Shown: positions 7,315 to 13,384 of the stretch, piece by piece
Layout: each line of letters begins with the position of its first letter
How positions within the stretch are numbered: the stretch's first letter is position 1
Assembly (NCBI GenBank): GCA_028527945.1
Contig: JAQQAK010000219.1
Location: forward strand, 1-13,788
Direction of reading: 5' to 3'
DNA length: 13,788 nucleotides
Origin: Spirochaetaceae bacterium
GTDB taxonomy: Bacteria; Spirochaetota; Spirochaetia; UBA9216
The notes under the pieces: generated by a model
Databases searched by the model: none
What the model saw: only the letters and a program-made list of their open reading frames with translations
Told to the model about the DNA's origin: nothing
Program-made: the position numbers and the translations under genes

Positions 7315-7476
7315 ATAGTTTTTTTTATTATCGTAGCAGCAATATCAATTTCACTCATCATTCTTATAGTACCTTTAATTGTTTCAGGTAAAATAGAGGC
7401 TATTCCAAAATCATTCTATTTTGAACAAAATGTCCCAAATGTAAAACCACATCACGCGAATCAAGCTTTTTCAGTA
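7315..7476 (+). other. In-frame N-terminal extension: membrane anchor/signal segment
   Basis: 54 codons in frame with the downstream phosphatase-fold gene and free of stops. They encode IVFFIIVAAISISLIILIVP, a hydrophobic transmembrane or signal-anchor segment, followed by a polar linker ending HANQAFSV. FSV runs straight into MTLNIG at 7477 and completes the first beta strand of the EEP fold. Coding character plus the Shine-Dalgarno at 7302 indicate that this is, or recently was, the true N-terminus, starting at ATA 7315. A changed ATG (A for G at 7317) or a sequence error would explain it equally well. Confidence 0.6.
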
Positions 7477-8202
7477 ATGACACTTAATATAGGACACGGC
7501 AGAGGAACAGGTGTACACCAGCTTATTCAGACCAGAACAAAAATAATGGAAAATGCTGAAAAAATTGCAGAAACTATTAAACAAAACCATATTGATATTT
7601 CAGCCCTGCAAGAGGTTGACGGTTTTTCAATATGGAACAAAGGAATTGACTTTATAGAATTTCTTGCAAAAAATTCCGGCTGCCCGCATGGTATTTGGTC
7701 TAAAAACGTTGACGGGCCAGGGCTAAGGTACGGTACAGCACTTTTAAGTGACATTCCCTACTCTCAAGCAGTCTCTTATACATTTAAAGCAAGACCTTTT
7801 ATTCTGCCAAAAGGCTTTACAACCGGCTTATTTTGCGTATCTAAAGAAGAAGAAAATTATATTTATGTTGTCTCAGTTCACCTTGCTCCTCTTTTTCCTT
7901 TTATAAGAAAGAGACAGGCTGAAGCAATAATAGAAACAGTTAAAGATATAAAATGCCCAATTGTAATCGCTGGTGATTTTAACTGCGGATATAAAAAAGG
8001 CTCAGCCATTAAACTTTTAGAAGAAAAATTAAATCTTAAATTATGGGAACCTGAATTGCCAGTTGGAACATTCAGAACAGGAAAAAGAAGAATAGACTGG
8101 ATAATGATTTCACAAGAATTAGATTTTGAAGATTATCAAATAATTGATGACAGAGTATCTGATCATAGCGCTATAAAAGCAATCATCAGATATTATTTCT
8201 AA
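7477..8202 (+). CDS. Endonuclease/exonuclease/phosphatase (EEP) family protein
   Basis: 241 aa from the first conventional ATG; probably 295 aa from position 7315 with an N-terminal membrane anchor. The EEP fold is complete: MTLNIGHGRG with the first-strand Asn (N4), metal-binding E46 in ALQEVDG, H135 in VVSVHLAP, D167 and N169 in VIAGDFNCG, D207 in RRIDWIMIS, and the terminal pair D229-H230 in VSDHSAIKA. The family is Mg2+-dependent phosphodiesterases/phosphatases (DNase I, sphingomyelinase, inositol-phosphate phosphatases). A membrane-anchored form acting outside the cytoplasm on lipid head groups or nucleic acid is plausible, but the substrate is unknown. The ATG at 7477 has no Shine-Dalgarno and cuts into the first beta strand, so it is unlikely to be the natural start. 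The gene stands alone and converges on rubredoxin. Confidence 0.9.
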   Translation: MTLNIGHGRGTGVHQLIQTRTKIMENAEKIAETIKQNHIDISALQEVDGFSIWNKGIDFIEFLAKNSGCPHGIWSKNVDGPGLRYGTALLSDIPYSQAVSYTFKARPFILPKGFTTGLFCVSKEEENYIYVVSVHLAPLFPFIRKRQAEAIIETVKDIKCPIVIAGDFNCGYKKGSAIKLLEEKLNLKLWEPELPVGTFRTGKRRIDWIMISQELDFEDYQIIDDRVSDHSAIKAIIRYYF

Positions 8203-8238
8203 AAAAGTACCCAACCCTGATTAAACCGGATTGGATAC
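8201..8238 (-). terminator. Rho-independent terminator of the NQR-rubredoxin strand
   Basis: On the minus strand the segment 8238-8207 forms an 11-bp stem, including two G-U pairs, starting GUAUCCAAUCC and closing with GGGUUGGGUAC. A U6 run (8206-8201) follows directly. It lies 10 nt past the rubredoxin stop. On the plus strand the two wobble pairs become C-A mismatches and no T-run follows, so it is oriented for the minus strand. The T-run overlaps the stop codon of the convergent EEP gene. Confidence 0.8.
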
Positions 8239-8248
8239 TAAAATATAA

Positions 8249-8410
8249 CTAATCTTCTTCCGGAGAAAAATCATCCTTCTCAGCGCCGCATAAAGGACAA
8301 ACCCAATCGCTTGGAATATCAGCAAAAGCTGTTCCTTCAGCTACCCCATTATCTGGATCCCCTTCTGCTGGATCATAAACATAACCGCATACATCACATA
8401 CATATTTCAT
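8249..8410 (-). CDS. Rubredoxin
   Basis: A 53-aa protein, the classic rubredoxin length. It begins MKYVCDVCGYVYDPAEGD and contains WVCPLCGAEKDDF; C5, C8, C38 and C41 form the two CxxC(G/P) knuckles of the FeS4 site. It is a small cytoplasmic one-electron carrier. The start is the ATG at 8410, with AAGGAG 7 nt upstream. It follows the desulfoferrodoxin gene by 63 nt on the same strand, and rubredoxin is the well-known electron donor to superoxide reductase, so the pair very likely functions together. A strong terminator follows immediately. Confidence 0.97.
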   Translation of the reverse strand: MKYVCDVCGYVYDPAEGDPDNGVAEGTAFADIPSDWVCPLCGAEKDDFSPEED

Positions 8411-8473
8411 TTTATCACTCCTTAAAGACAGCCTGACTGGCTATTATTTAATTAAGCTACAAAAAGCTCCCAA

Positions 8474-8854
8474 TTAGCTATTTTTCCAAAGACCATGAAC
8501 ATTACAATATTCACGAGCAGAAACATTTTCCTGATGGCCGCAAAGAAACTCAGCAACAGGTTCATCACCTGGTTTAAGATACTTTTTGCCACTCTTGTCA
8601 CCATAGCTGAATTCTATCCACTCAATATAGTGCTCTTCTGCCATTGGATGAAGAGTACTACCAACAGTTACTCTATATCCACCGTCAATCTCTTCTATTA
8701 CCGGAACATGCTTTTCTGTCGATGAATCAGCTGATTTTTCTTCAAAAAGCATCATAGCCTCTCCGCAGCAGGTAAGTTCTCCTGCCCCGCCATGCAAAAC
8801 TTCCACGATGTTACCACAATGTTTACATTTGTAAATCTGTTTGGTTTCTGCCAT
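8474..8854 (-). CDS. dfx: Desulfoferrodoxin (superoxide reductase, two-iron type)
   Basis: A 126-aa protein, the usual size for 2Fe superoxide reductase, which reduces superoxide to hydrogen peroxide without making O2. The N-terminal desulforedoxin domain has C10, C13, C29 and C30 (YKCKHCGN and LTCCGEAM) for centre I. The catalytic centre II ligands are H49 in EKHVPV (with the conserved K48), H69 in TLHPM, H75 in EEHYIEW, and C117 and H120 in EYCNVHGLW. All are present, so it should be active. The ATG at 8854 is chosen because AAGGAG (8861-8866) precedes it by 6 nt and MAETK is the normal family N-terminus; an in-frame ATG at 8872 overlaps that site and is rejected. Rubredoxin follows. Confidence 0.97.
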   Translation of the reverse strand: MAETKQIYKCKHCGNIVEVLHGGAGELTCCGEAMMLFEEKSADSSTEKHVPVIEEIDGGYRVTVGSTLHPMAEEHYIEWIEFSYGDKSGKKYLKPGDEPVAEFLCGHQENVSAREYCNVHGLWKNS

Positions 8855-8860
8855 TTTATA

Positions 8861-8866
8861 CTCCTT
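8861..8866 (-). promoter_or_regulatory. Shine-Dalgarno deciding the dfx start
   Basis: AAGGAG on the minus strand, 6 nt before the ATG at 8854. The longer alternative start at 8872 would place this site inside the coding sequence. Confidence 0.8.
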
Positions 8867-8910
8867 AAACATTCACCGCATTAAACGGTTGTTTTTTTAT
8901 TAATTACTTC

Positions 8911-8939
8911 TATATTCTATTTTCATAAAATTATTTCAA
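8911..8939 (-). promoter_or_regulatory. Weak candidate promoter for dfx-rubredoxin
   Basis: TTGAAA (8939-8934) and AATATA (8916-8911) on the minus strand, 17 nt apart, lie in the 81-nt gap before dfx. The -35 is good and the -10 is poor, in AT-rich DNA. It could allow stress-independent or separate expression of the superoxide-reductase pair. Confidence 0.25.
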
Positions 8940-9742
8940 AGTCCTTCATTAATCCTGTTTTCAAGCTCTTCATAAGATAAATCAGGATGAATCCCAATCC
9001 TTGACATACTAAAGTCATATTTAACAGGATCTTCACTGTCAAACTTCTTAAGATTTTCAGTAATCTCAATAGCTGTCTTCAAATCAGCACTTTTCCGTTC
9101 TGTCAAAGCTAAATATTTTCCGACCTTTGCAATATGAGTATCCAGAGGAATGATTAGTTCAGAAGTCGGTAAACTCCAGCCTCCCGGATCAACCTCATCT
9201 TTTCTTACAACCCATCTAAGAAAGAGAAAAAGTCTTTTACACGCACTTCCTCCACGGGGATCTGCAACAATATTGCGAAAACTTCCTTCTCTATTTACTG
9301 TGTCTGCTATAGTAGTTAATCCGGCAACAACCGGGATATTACTATACCCGGTTGTTCCGCATTTATGGTATCCAACATTAAAACAGTTATAAACATTTCC
9401 ATAATTTTGATATATTAAACGAAGACCTTTTAAAAAATGTACGATATCCTCACCACTGTAGAATCTGTACTTGAAATCTTTGAAGTCTCGTTCAATATCC
9501 TTCTCTGATCTATTTTTAAGACCATCTGCCGGACTTCCAAGAACACTAAAAACGTTTTCAAGAAAGCTCATTATACACCCTACTCTTCCAAGAGCAAAAG
9601 ACGCGGCAATAAAAGCAGCAGCTTCTATATCATCCGGATTATTATACCTTCTTGGAAAAACCAATGGATCCGGATCAATAAACTCAGCCTTATGATAGCT
9701 TTTAAAACAATCATTAAGTATCTTCTCTGCAGTTACTATCAT
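8936..9742 (-). CDS. TIGR02757 family (DUF2400) protein
   Basis: A 268-aa soluble protein, the normal size of TIGR02757, a family without a defined function. Recognisable blocks are FPRRYNNPDDIEAAAFIAASFALGR (residues 29-53, quoted here as FPRRYNNPDDIEAA), ADPRGGSACKRLFLFLRWVV (160-179), KDEVDPGGW and LIIPLDTHIAKVGKYLALT (196-214). The PLDTHxxKVxxxLxLT segment resembles the VDTHxxRxxxRLGL segment of HhH-GPD DNA glycosylases of the endonuclease III type, and C-terminal helices follow. This suggests an HhH-like fold, an inference from motif shape only. The start is the ATG at 9742; no good Shine-Dalgarno is visible. It lies 43 nt after the 155-aa gene and 81 nt before dfx, all on one strand. 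Confidence 0.88.
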   Translation of the reverse strand: MIVTAEKILNDCFKSYHKAEFIDPDPLVFPRRYNNPDDIEAAAFIAASFALGRVGCIMSFLENVFSVLGSPADGLKNRSEKDIERDFKDFKYRFYSGEDIVHFLKGLRLIYQNYGNVYNCFNVGYHKCGTTGYSNIPVVAGLTTIADTVNREGSFRNIVADPRGGSACKRLFLFLRWVVRKDEVDPGGWSLPTSELIIPLDTHIAKVGKYLALTERKSADLKTAIEITENLKKFDSEDPVKYDFSMSRIGIHPDLSYEELENRINEGL

Positions 9743-9785
9743 TGTTTATAAAATAAGTCATATATATAAAAAAAGCAAGATTTTT

Positions 9786-10253
9786 TTACTCATAAACAAA
9801 CTTTTCAAAAATATAAAAAAGCTGCTCTGGCTCAAGTCTGAAAGGACTGCCCTTCCCCTGAAAAAAACCATGCTCTCTGACAAGATGAATTCCAAGATCT
9901 GTATAGATAACCTCCTTATCAAGACCTTCTCCTCTAATACTTGTCACAGTCTTTCTATATAGCCCCTTATGCTCAAACGGACAAGGAAGCTTTCCTCTAA
10001 TTGAATCAGATTTAGCAAGAAGGCCCCCACCTATATCTACCCACTCACCAAAGCCGGAAAAAGCCTTATCTCGTAACTTCTCAAGCATATCAGCAATAGT
10101 TTCAGTAGTAAGCCCTAATTCACCAAGCGTTACCAGATCATGCTCAACTATCTGTTCAATATTTCTTTTATCTGAACCAAGAAAACCATGGAGGGAAACA
10201 ACACCGGGTTTCATATTTTCATATACTTTTTTCATACCTGGGTCTTCTTTCAT
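9786..10253 (-). CDS. Unrecognised conserved-looking protein, 155 aa, behind nqrF
   Basis: I do not recognise a family. The protein begins MKEDPGMKKVYENMKPGVV, followed by SLHGFLGSDKRNIEQIVEHD, a probable helical stretch (LTTETIADMLEKLRDKA), a Gly-rich turn VDIGGGLLA, LPCPFEHKG with the only cysteine, and VIYTDLGIHLVREHGFFQG near the C-terminus. There is no signal peptide or transmembrane segment, so it is probably cytoplasmic. The coding case is good: GGAGG (10261-10265) lies 7 nt before the ATG at 10253, the nqrF stop is only 17 nt upstream, and the composition resembles its neighbours. A TTG three bases upstream (10256) is a worse start. HGFLG recalls an alpha/beta-hydrolase oxyanion loop, but no nucleophile elbow is present. 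Its place suggests a link to NQR assembly or redox function, which is inference. Confidence 0.85.
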   Translation of the reverse strand: MKEDPGMKKVYENMKPGVVSLHGFLGSDKRNIEQIVEHDLVTLGELGLTTETIADMLEKLRDKAFSGFGEWVDIGGGLLAKSDSIRGKLPCPFEHKGLYRKTVTSIRGEGLDKEVIYTDLGIHLVREHGFFQGKGSPFRLEPEQLFYIFEKFVYE

Positions 10254-10270
10254 CAACTATCCTCCATTCA

Positions 10271-11380
10271 TTAAGCGAATTTATCGTAAAAAATAAGCTC
10301 TTCAGGCACACCCTTTTCTGTCAAAACCTTTACACAAGCATCTATCATTCCAGGACTACCGCACAAGTATGCCTCAGTATTATCGCCGTCTTTCATGAAT
10401 TTGGTGACAGCATCAGTAACCCAACCAGTTTCACCTTCCCAATTATCATCTTCTACAGGCTGGGAAAGAACCGGAATATACTTGTAATTAGGAAGTTTTT
10501 CTTCTATTGCAGCCATCTCATCAGGCAAAACAAGATCAGCCTTTGTACGAGCGCCGTAAAAATAACTCACTTTTCGGGGATTGCCTTTTTCTGCCATGTC
10601 AAGAAGAATAGATTTTATTGGGGCATTACCTGAACCACCTGCAATACAGATAATATCCCTTTCTGTATCACGAAGATAAAAGTCCCCATAAGGACCATTA
10701 ATAGTAACCTCTTCGCCTTCTTTTAAAAATTGATGAACCCATGTTGTACAAATTCCTTCAGGAACAAGACGGATTTCAAGTTCAATCACTCCTGTATCTG
10801 ATGGAACAGATGACATTGAATAAGCCCTAAAAACCTGCTCGCTGCTCAACTTATATTCAGGAACCTGTATCTGAACAAACTGTCCAGCCTTATACTCTAT
10901 ACTGTCTGGCTGCTGAAGTCTAAAACGAACCTCTTTTATATCGTGAGTTAAATCTTTTATACTTTCAACTTTTGTTTTAAAACGCCTGACACTGAAAAGT
11001 TCCTCAGGTATTGTAATAGACATATCCGTCTTTACCTTGAGCTGACATGATAACCTGACATTTTCAGCTTGCTCTTCCTTACTTATCCATGGAAGCTCTG
11101 TAGGAAGATATTGCCCTGCTCCGCTTGCGACCTTGACCTTACAAAGCCCACAAGAACCTCGTCCGCCACAGGCTGAAGGAATAAATATTTCCTCATCCAT
11201 AAGAGTTAAAAGCAATGACCGTCCACCCTTAACGGTAAGATCTTTTTTTCCATTAATTGAAATTTTACACTCACCGTAGTTTGCAATAAAAGCATCTGCG
11301 ACAACAAGGATAATTGCAAGAATAGCTGTGAGGGCTGTAATAATGCCAACGCTTATCAAAAACTCTGATACAGAAAACAC
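10271..11380 (-). CDS. nqrF: NQR subunit F (NADH-oxidising, FAD and [2Fe-2S])
   Basis: A 369-aa electron-input subunit of the Na+-translocating NADH:quinone reductase, anchored in the inner membrane. One N-terminal TM helix (about 8-30) is followed by a plant-type ferredoxin domain with C71, C77 and C80 (SACGGRGSCGLC) and C112 (RLSCQLKV). The FAD domain has RAYSMSS (185-191) and the NAD-binding domain has IAGGSGNAP and YLCGSPGMIDA, with aromatic tail FYDKFA. It is about 40 aa shorter than Vibrio NqrF: the ferredoxin half aligns one-to-one, while a segment of about 25 residues before RAYS and a short one after it are missing. The start is GTG at 11380 with AGGAGG 5 nt upstream. It is last of the nqr genes and 52 nt after nqrE. 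Confidence 0.96.
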   Translation of the reverse strand: MFSVSEFLISVGIITALTAILAIILVVADAFIANYGECKISINGKKDLTVKGGRSLLLTLMDEEIFIPSACGGRGSCGLCKVKVASGAGQYLPTELPWISKEEQAENVRLSCQLKVKTDMSITIPEELFSVRRFKTKVESIKDLTHDIKEVRFRLQQPDSIEYKAGQFVQIQVPEYKLSSEQVFRAYSMSSVPSDTGVIELEIRLVPEGICTTWVHQFLKEGEEVTINGPYGDFYLRDTERDIICIAGGSGNAPIKSILLDMAEKGNPRKVSYFYGARTKADLVLPDEMAAIEEKLPNYKYIPVLSQPVEDDNWEGETGWVTDAVTKFMKDGDNTEAYLCGSPGMIDACVKVLTEKGVPEELIFYDKFA

Positions 11381-11432
11381 GCAAACCTCCTAAAAGATTC
11401 ATGCCACAGAGGGCAAATATAAAAAAATTTAA

Positions 11433-12020
11433 CTAACTTATATTAATCATTCCTGAAAATCCCATAAAAGCAAGAGCCATCATTCCGGCAATAATAAGAG
11501 TTATTCCAGGTCCTTCAAGCCCTTTAGGGATTTTTGCACCAACCATCTTCTTCCTTATTCCGGCCATAGCGATTATTGCCAAAAACCATCCTACACCGCT
11601 GCCCAACCCAAAAAAGAAAGATTCAGCAAGGGTATAACTTCTTATTACCATAAATAAGCTGACACCCAAAATCGCACAGTTTACAGTTATAAGTGGAAGA
11701 AAGATTCCAAGAGCGGCATAAAGCCCTTCTGAAACCCGTTCAATTATCATTTCAACAAGCTGAACAAAGGCGGCAATGACGACAATAAAAACAATGAACC
11801 TTAAATATTCCAAATGAAATGGTATAAGAAGATAGTGATAAACTATCCAGTTAAGCATTGTTGTAACTGCCATAACAAATATTACAGCAGCGCCAAGTCC
11901 TGTAGAAGTTTTTATCTCCTTTGAGACTGACAAAAATGAGCACATTCCAAGATAATTTGAAAGAAGTATATTCCCGGTAAATATTGCTCCAAAAAATATT
12001 GCTACAGGTGTAAAACTCAT
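11433..12020 (-). CDS. nqrE: NQR subunit E (membrane, RnfA-like)
   Basis: A 195-aa integral membrane subunit with about six TM helices, homologous to NqrD and to RnfA with inverted topology. The conserved cysteines that bind the intramembrane iron centre are present: C27 in YLGMCSFLS and C115 in ITVNCAILG, equivalent to Vibrio C26 and C120. Other signatures are SEGLYAALGIFLPL and GLGSGVGW. The start is the ATG at 12020, overlapping the nqrD stop by 4 nt (ATGA), with GGGAGG inside the end of nqrD as ribosome-binding site. Translation is thus coupled to nqrD. Confidence 0.97.
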   Translation of the reverse strand: MSFTPVAIFFGAIFTGNILLSNYLGMCSFLSVSKEIKTSTGLGAAVIFVMAVTTMLNWIVYHYLLIPFHLEYLRFIVFIVVIAAFVQLVEMIIERVSEGLYAALGIFLPLITVNCAILGVSLFMVIRSYTLAESFFFGLGSGVGWFLAIIAMAGIRKKMVGAKIPKGLEGPGITLIIAGMMALAFMGFSGMINIS

Positions 12021-12610
12021 TCAGCAGCCCTCCCTTTAACAACCCAGATAAAGATTGCCAGCATAAAAAATGCGCCAGGGGGCATTATCATTATAGCCCA
12101 GTTAGTCCACCAGTCACCAAAGACTGAAATCCCCCATATTGTACCAGAACCAAGAAGTTCCCTGAAAAATGCTATTATCAACAAAACATAGGCGTAACCT
12201 ATTCCTGAACCTAATCCATCAATAAGGCTTAACCCGGGAGGATTACTGCTGGCAAAAGCTTCAAGCCGCCCCATGACAATACAATTGGTAATAATTAAAC
12301 CAACATACGGGCCAAGCTGCTGCCAAACTTCCGGCATATAAGCTCTTAAAGCAATATCAACAATAATAACAAAGGTTGCAATAATAAGGGTTTCTACCAT
12401 CATTCTTATGCGTGATGGTATAATTTTTCTTAAAAGAGAAAAGGTAAATGAAGATAGAGTTGTTGTAAATATAACACCGATTACCATTACAAGAGTATTT
12501 TCAAATTTATTAGTAACAGCTAATGTTGAGCAAATACCTAGAATCTGAACAAATACAGGATTCTCTTTGCCCAGCGGTGTGATAAATGTTTTTATCGCTT
12601 TGGACGGCAT
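12017..12610 (-). CDS. nqrD: NQR subunit D (membrane, RnfE-like)
   Basis: A 197-aa integral membrane subunit with about six TM helices. C27 in QILGICSTLAVT and C110 in IITNCIVMGRLEAFA correspond to Vibrio NqrD C29 and C112, which with the NqrE pair hold the iron centre in the membrane core. The loop SLIDGLGSGIGYAY is typical of the NqrD/RnfE group. The start is the ATG at 12610, with a strong AGGAGG 6 nt upstream. Unusually, 174 nt of non-coding DNA separate it from nqrC, while it overlaps nqrE. Confidence 0.97.
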   Translation of the reverse strand: MPSKAIKTFITPLGKENPVFVQILGICSTLAVTNKFENTLVMVIGVIFTTTLSSFTFSLLRKIIPSRIRMMVETLIIATFVIIVDIALRAYMPEVWQQLGPYVGLIITNCIVMGRLEAFASSNPPGLSLIDGLGSGIGYAYVLLIIAFFRELLGSGTIWGISVFGDWWTNWAIMIMPPGAFFMLAIFIWVVKGRAAE

Positions 12611-12640
12611 CTATATCCTCCTAGAAAAACTGCTATTTTA

Positions 12641-12669
12641 CATTCGACATTACAACTATAATGTGAATG
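12641..12669. repeat. Hairpin in the nqrC-nqrD gap
   Basis: CATTC-G-ACATTA, then the 6-nt loop CAACTA, then TAATGT-GAATG: an 11-bp stem interrupted by one bulged base, 31 nt upstream of the nqrD start. No T-run follows on the minus strand, so it is unlikely to terminate transcription. Plausible roles are mRNA processing or stabilisation, or a protein-binding dyad near an internal promoter; a second odd dyad, GTTATA-T-TATAAC, lies at about 12687-12699. Confidence 0.45.
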
Positions 12670-12784
12670 AAGGATTATCCTCAATTTGTTATAATATAAC
12701 CAATTAACCGTTCTAAAACATTTGCTCAAAACTTTTTAAAGCTATAGTTTTTTCTGCAAAAGGTTTACTGATTAACCATTTTCA

Positions 12785-13384
12785 TCAATTATCTCTTGAT
12801 AAAGACGCCGCACGCACACCAGCATCATTCAATATTGCAAGGACATAATCACTAGTTCTTGTAGCCCCTGTAATTGCATCAATCTCATTAACATTATCAG
12901 ACCTTGTTCCTTCTGGAAGCATTATTAGAGGAGTGCTTTTTCCTCTAAGCTGCTCTTTGAACCATGATTCTGTAATTCTGGCACCAAGCCCCGGAGTTTC
13001 ATTCTGGGAAGTAAACTCGACACCTGAAAATTTTTCAAGTGTTTTATCAAAAGCAGTTACAGCTTCTATATCTCCCCAAAGCCCAGGCCCGCTCACAATA
13101 AAGGCTAAAGCCATAACTTCTCCGGCAGTATCTTTTACAATATAGAGAGAATCTTTCTCTGTAACTCGTTCATCATATAGAGAGTTTATCTCTACATTAC
13201 TTTCAGGAACAGAAATACCAGCAGCATAGAGAACTGCTTTACGAAATACGAGATCTTCATTTTCAGTAACAAGTTTTTTTGTTGAAAGATATATTCCAGA
13301 AACAAGACCAATACAGACTACTGTAATGATAATCATTACAACAACTGGCCGTATACGCTCAAAGTAAAAACCTTCTTTCTTCAT
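12785..13384 (-). CDS. nqrC: NQR subunit C (covalent FMN subunit, compact form)
   Basis: A 199-aa membrane-anchored, periplasmic-facing FMN_bind protein with one N-terminal TM helix (about 13-34). The flavinylation motif is DAITGATRTS, so FMN should be joined by phosphoester to T175, as by ApbE on the SGAT threonine of Vibrio NqrC. ETPGLGARITESWF is a family hallmark. Vibrio NqrC has 257 aa; at 199 aa this one is nearer to RnfG in length. The start is the ATG at 13384, which overlaps the nqrB stop by 4 nt, with GGAGG 6 nt upstream inside nqrB. That ribosome-binding site lies in a small hairpin (13385-13407). Confidence 0.95.
   Translation of the reverse strand: MKKEGFYFERIRPVVVMIIITVVCIGLVSGIYLSTKKLVTENEDLVFRKAVLYAAGISVPESNVEINSLYDERVTEKDSLYIVKDTAGEVMALAFIVSGPGLWGDIEAVTAFDKTLEKFSGVEFTSQNETPGLGARITESWFKEQLRGKSTPLIMLPEGTRSDNVNEIDAITGATRTSDYVLAILNDAGVRAASLSRDN

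Noticed and set aside
8855..8872. Longer start for desulfoferrodoxin at 8872
   Set aside because: The AAGGAG ribosome-binding site at 8861-8866 lies inside that extension and is ideally spaced for the ATG at 8854, which gives the normal family N-terminus.
9768..9787. A7-GCAAGA-T7 inverted repeat at the end of the 155-aa gene as a terminator
   Set aside because: The stem would be only A-U pairs with a 6-nt loop, too weak to call; it is probably homopolymer background.
10180..10200. HGFLG in the 155-aa protein read as an alpha/beta-hydrolase oxyanion motif
   Set aside because: No GxSxG elbow or catalytic His/Asp arrangement follows, and the protein is too short for the fold.
12687..12730. Sigma-70 promoter in the nqrC-nqrD gap
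   Set aside because: TATAAC/TATATT hexamers occur, but no -35 lies at 16-18 nt; the nearest TTGAGC is about 25 nt away.
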